From Lobosporangium transversale (Eukaryota; Mortierellomycota; Mortierellomycetes; Mortierellales; Mortierellaceae), in the NCBI RefSeq assembly GCF_002105155.1, contig NW_019028981.1, forward strand, positions 653,501-717,500: 64,000 nucleotides of DNA, in the 5' to 3' direction. Positions 62,406-64,000 of this stretch are shown piece by piece. The notes below the pieces were generated by a model, which was given only the letters and a program-made list of their open reading frames with translations, made no database searches and was not told the DNA's origin. A program made the translations under genes and the position numbers. The number at the start of each line of letters is the position of its first letter. Positions within the stretch are counted from its first letter, which is position 1.

Positions 62406-63098
62406 GATAAGATATTACTGCTTGTGCAATTTGATCATGAAACGCTCTGCGAAACAGAGTTTGAGAAAAACGACAGTCAAAAAACGAACTCGATTACTTT
62501 ATGTTTTTACCCTTCTGTTATCATTTAAATGTATATGTTATCATATAAATATTGTTGGTGACATAAATGAAGAAAAGGATAGATCAGATCAGATCGATGG
62601 GCGACAAAGCAACCCAAAGAGTCAAGAAAGATAGACGAGAGCACGCGTCTCCTTTATCTTATCGTGTTTGACCCCAAACTCTAATTTAAAAGATTAATTT
62701 CGTTAATTCCTCTACTTATTTCTGATCCTATCTTTATAGACACTCAATGGGCATACTGGAAAGGTATCAGAGACTTTTATGAGGCCAAGAAGGTAAGCAA
62801 AGCCGCTTTTTTTTTTTTTCCAGGCCACGAGACCAAGCCAAGTCTGGAAAGACAATACATTTTATATGCTTATCTATGCTCATACATACGCATCCACGCA
62901 CACTCTCTCTTTCCTTTTTCCCTTCCCTTCTTTTCTAAATAGGGCTACCTTCAGGCTCAGGTCGGAAACCCCGAGGGCCCTAACAAACCCAATAAGAAAT
63001 TCTATGACCCCCGTGTCTGGGTCCGTGAAGGTGAAAAGACCATGTCCGAGCGCGTCAAGGAAGCTAATCAGGATCTAGGCAATGTCAACCGCTTATAA
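61368..63098 (+). CDS. FBA1: Class II fructose-bisphosphate aldolase
   Basis: Four exons, 61368-61506, 61625-62353, 62740-62792 and 62943-63098, joined in matching phases, encode 358 residues, the normal fungal Fba1 length. The zinc site is in ILHSDHCAKKLLPW, with later ligands in MEIGITGGEEDGVDN and the phosphate-binding glycines in VFHGGSGSTEQEI, then KMNVDTDTQWAYW. The enzyme splits fructose 1,6-bisphosphate into dihydroxyacetone phosphate and glyceraldehyde 3-phosphate in cytosolic glycolysis. The class II form is the usual fungal type. Intron 2 is 386 nt and begins close to a T31 run; intron 3 is 150 nt. AATAAA motifs overlap and follow the stop codon at 63098. Confidence 0.97.
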
Positions 63099-64000
63099 AT
63101 AAATAAAAAATAAAGTCTTTGTTGTTTTTTTTTATGCAGAAGTTTACCTCCCCTGATTTGCTACCACTAGGGCATTTTGGTATGTTAAAAAAGCCAAACT
63201 GAAATATGTGCATTAACAAAGCAAGGCGGGAAAGTATGGCTCAAAAAGGTCATGCTGGCCAATGTCTTGTGCTCTAAAGCTACATGCCATACGCTTACGA
63301 GCGCAGAACTGTTAGGGGTTATAGTAACGATTTGAAAACGTGTATATTCGTGAGCATCAATTGGCTTTTTTTTTTTTTCTAAAAAAAAAAAAGAAAGGGT
63401 GGATAGTTTACATGTTCATGTAGGGGAAAGAAAGCCATGAAAAGATCAGTCATAGTGCGTCTTTTAGTTTGAATATTATTTCATGTCAATGGGACTTGTT
63501 CTGCAACATGTGACCTGCTGTGCCCATGAAGTTAAATGTACAATTTGAATATTTGTGTAAAGTTAGGACGTGCTATGACTAACAAGTTTTTTATTATTAT
63601 TTTTACACCCGATTACTCCGATGACCCTGGATAGCAGTTTATATAAATATATATAATTATCCTTCTCTGGTGCTCTGGTGCTTGTTCTGGAGCGGCAATG
63701 CCATTGGCTGATTACCCTTTTGTTGATTTGAAAATAAACAATGAGCAAGCGTGCAAGGAAATGATCCGCAGCTCTCTTCTGATATGATCATGGCTAATTA
63801 TTAATACCTTTTTCTGTAATCGACACTGTCTTGTGGCTGTTTCTACGCCAAGAAAAAAAAAAAAAAAAAAAAAAAAGATAATGAATAACCTTTCAGATCT
63901 GCAGCTACAATGCAGAAAATGTACATATATACGTAAGAGGAAGAAAAAAGGGCATAGCATAAAAGTCCCTCCTATGACAATAAAAATGCTGTAGCGCATG
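63099..64000. other. Intergenic region, right edge
   Basis: No gene is supported. A paired T/A tract at 63367-63392, an A run at 63850-63876 and AT-rich sequence are all that is visible. The last 300 bases carry no clear exon. Confidence 0.45.

Overview
The window is nuclear DNA from a filamentous fungus. Genes are split by short introns (mostly 50-500 nt, GT-AG with one GC-AG case), start codons often sit in an A/C-rich context, and 20 protein genes are recognised, 14 with confident identities. The very frequent A/T homopolymers (commonly 15-32 nt) and the gene content (glycerophosphocholine acyltransferase, Pcl-type cyclin, Mim2-like protein, F-box/LRR protein, M32 carboxypeptidase) fit an early-diverging lineage such as Mucoromycota/Mortierellomycotina. 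That placement is inference only. Exon joins below were worked out by hand from splice signals, reading phase and protein-family continuity.

Layout, left part (1-26.6 kb): a single-pass membrane protein (+), convergent with an EFM7-like methyltransferase (-). A 3-kb gap follows, holding a decayed tRNA-like element and gene relics. Then comes a run of plus-strand genes: M32 metallocarboxypeptidase, F-box/LRR protein (with a frame break), a protein with a C-terminal Pkr1 domain behind a long charged region, an unknown multi-pass membrane protein, the pre-rRNA processing factor Utp22/NOL6, and a TMEM184/DUF300 membrane protein with a roughly 1,200-residue disordered tail.

Middle (26.7-44.4 kb): the decapping activator PAT1 (-, nine exons) is divergent from a small MIM2-like mitochondrial outer-membrane gene (+). 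A predicted mitochondrial protein with a 45-nt exon follows (+). Then four minus-strand genes: a non-canonical poly(A)/uridylyl transferase, TMA7, a Gvp36-like BAR protein, and the glycerophosphocholine acyltransferase GPC1.

Right part (44.4-64 kb): a 10.8-kb AT-rich stretch without an intact gene contains microsatellites and decayed coding relics, including two class-3 lipase-like pieces in opposite orientation and a Pif1-helicase-like piece. It ends in a TATA box and a 1-kb pyrimidine-rich leader before a Pcl1/2-type cyclin (+). NAA38 (NatC subunit, +) converges on the mitoribosomal protein mS35/Rsm24 (-), and a class II fructose-bisphosphate aldolase (+) closes the window.

The genes are housekeeping functions in RNA turnover, ribosome biogenesis, mitochondria and lipid metabolism. 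I see no biosynthetic cluster, CRISPR array, rRNA or intact transposon. The least ordinary items are the Pkr1 fusion, the M32 peptidase, the split lipase relic, and the A/T homopolymer architecture.
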